Shown here piece after piece: positions 44,451 through 44,641 of a DNA stretch of 44,641 bases. The stretch is from Amycolatopsis anabasis. Lineage in GTDB: Bacteria; Actinomycetota; Actinomycetes; Mycobacteriales; Pseudonocardiaceae. The stretch spans positions 6,470-51,110 of the forward strand of contig NZ_VTHK01000061.1 in the NCBI RefSeq assembly GCF_009765355.1, given 5' to 3'. The notes beneath the pieces were generated by a model that worked only from the letters and a program-made list of their open reading frames with translations, was not told where the DNA came from and ran no database searches. Positions within the stretch are counted from its first letter, which is position 1. Each line of letters begins with the position of its first letter. The position numbers were made by a program, and so were the translations under genes.

Positions 44451-44641
44451 TGGTAGGCTGGGTGGTCCGAAGTCGGAGCGAAGTCACCTCCAAAGAATCG
44501 CAAGATTCCACTGGGGGCAGGGTCTGCTCCGGAACCAGATGAAGACATGAGTCGGTGACAGTCGTTTGTCGGCTGGACTCTGGCGTGTTGTTTGAGAACT
44601 CAACAGTGTGCTAGTGAACTAAGCCAGTAGAGCTTTTATGT
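44451..44641 (+). promoter_or_regulatory. rRNA operon promoter region and 16S leader with boxA
   Basis: TGTTGTTTGAGAACT (44586-44600), followed by CAACAGTGTGC, is the boxA-like antitermination and processing sequence found just upstream of 16S rRNA in actinobacteria. A possible extended -10, TG-G-TAGGCT, lies at 44451-44459, with no good -35. The 16S gene must begin beyond the window. No protein-coding frame here looks real. Confidence 0.75.

Noticed and set aside
44300..44548. Minus-strand 82-codon frame in the rRNA leader
   Set aside because: It covers the tyrS terminator and the boxA leader region and has no conserved motif.

Overview
The window is high-GC actinobacterial chromosome, most likely from a Pseudonocardiales organism close to Amycolatopsis. 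The support is dense GTG/ATG starts with 1- or 4-base stop/start overlaps, actinobacterial gene families throughout, and a core backbone (MBL hydrolase, uvrA, infC-rpmI-rplT, rRNA methylase, pheST, argCJBDFRGH, mpg, tyrS) in the order known from Mycobacterium tuberculosis. The genus is an inference; no rRNA gene body is inside the window.

Layout. 1-598: partial, lower-GC minus-strand gene with a RAMA (modified-DNA reader) domain, translationally coupled to an MBL-fold hydrolase. 1376-7934: acyltransferase, uvrA, an SRPBCC protein, a SigL-type ECF sigma factor with its zinc-binding anti-sigma factor, and a second SRPBCC protein. A TGAACC-N16-CGTGTG promoter precedes the sigma gene. 7980-8677: a deletion scar that joins the 3' ends of a C4-dicarboxylate transporter gene and of a CitB/DcuR-type response regulator gene. 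9017-9346: small Arg-rich membrane protein.

9357-22436 is the accessory catabolic block. On the minus strand, a DasABC-like chitobiose ABC transporter and a GH20 hexosaminidase lie behind a promoter that carries a near-perfect DasR site. Next to it, a second minus-strand operon encodes a PLP/zinc D-serine dehydratase-like enzyme, an N-acyl-D-amino-acid deacylase, a GntP/DsdX-type permease and a Tat-exported lactonase-fold protein. Divergent from that operon are a PfkB sugar kinase, an IclR regulator and RidA, followed by a convergent GntR/FCD regulator. The two minus-strand operons share an operator-like element, C(A/G)TTGC-N7-GCAACGGAG on the coding strand, overlapping the ribosome binding site of each first gene. 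I read this as one regulon for salvaging amino sugars and D-amino acids, as expected from peptidoglycan and chitin turnover; the regulon is inference, the sequence match is direct.

22451-28938: DUF1844 gene divergent from infC. infC seems to start at ATC behind a perfect Shine-Dalgarno and a leader with several strong hairpins. Then rpmI, rplT, a TrmH/SpoU methylase whose only sensible start is a CTG overlapping the rplT stop, pheS and pheT. 28974-33246: AlkD-like repair protein, secreted tripeptidyl-aminopeptidase-like hydrolase, a decayed DUF4240 gene, a small hypothetical gene and a VOC protein.

33361-41715: complete arginine operon argC-J-B-D-F-R-G-H, compactly overlapped. It seems to be driven by a leaderless promoter with an ARG-box-like palindrome over the -10 region and start site. 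41749-44303: VOC-like protein, 3-methyladenine glycosylase and tyrS. tyrS ends in a 16-bp perfect hairpin, and the last ~190 bases are the promoter/leader (with boxA) of an rRNA operon whose 16S gene begins beyond the window.
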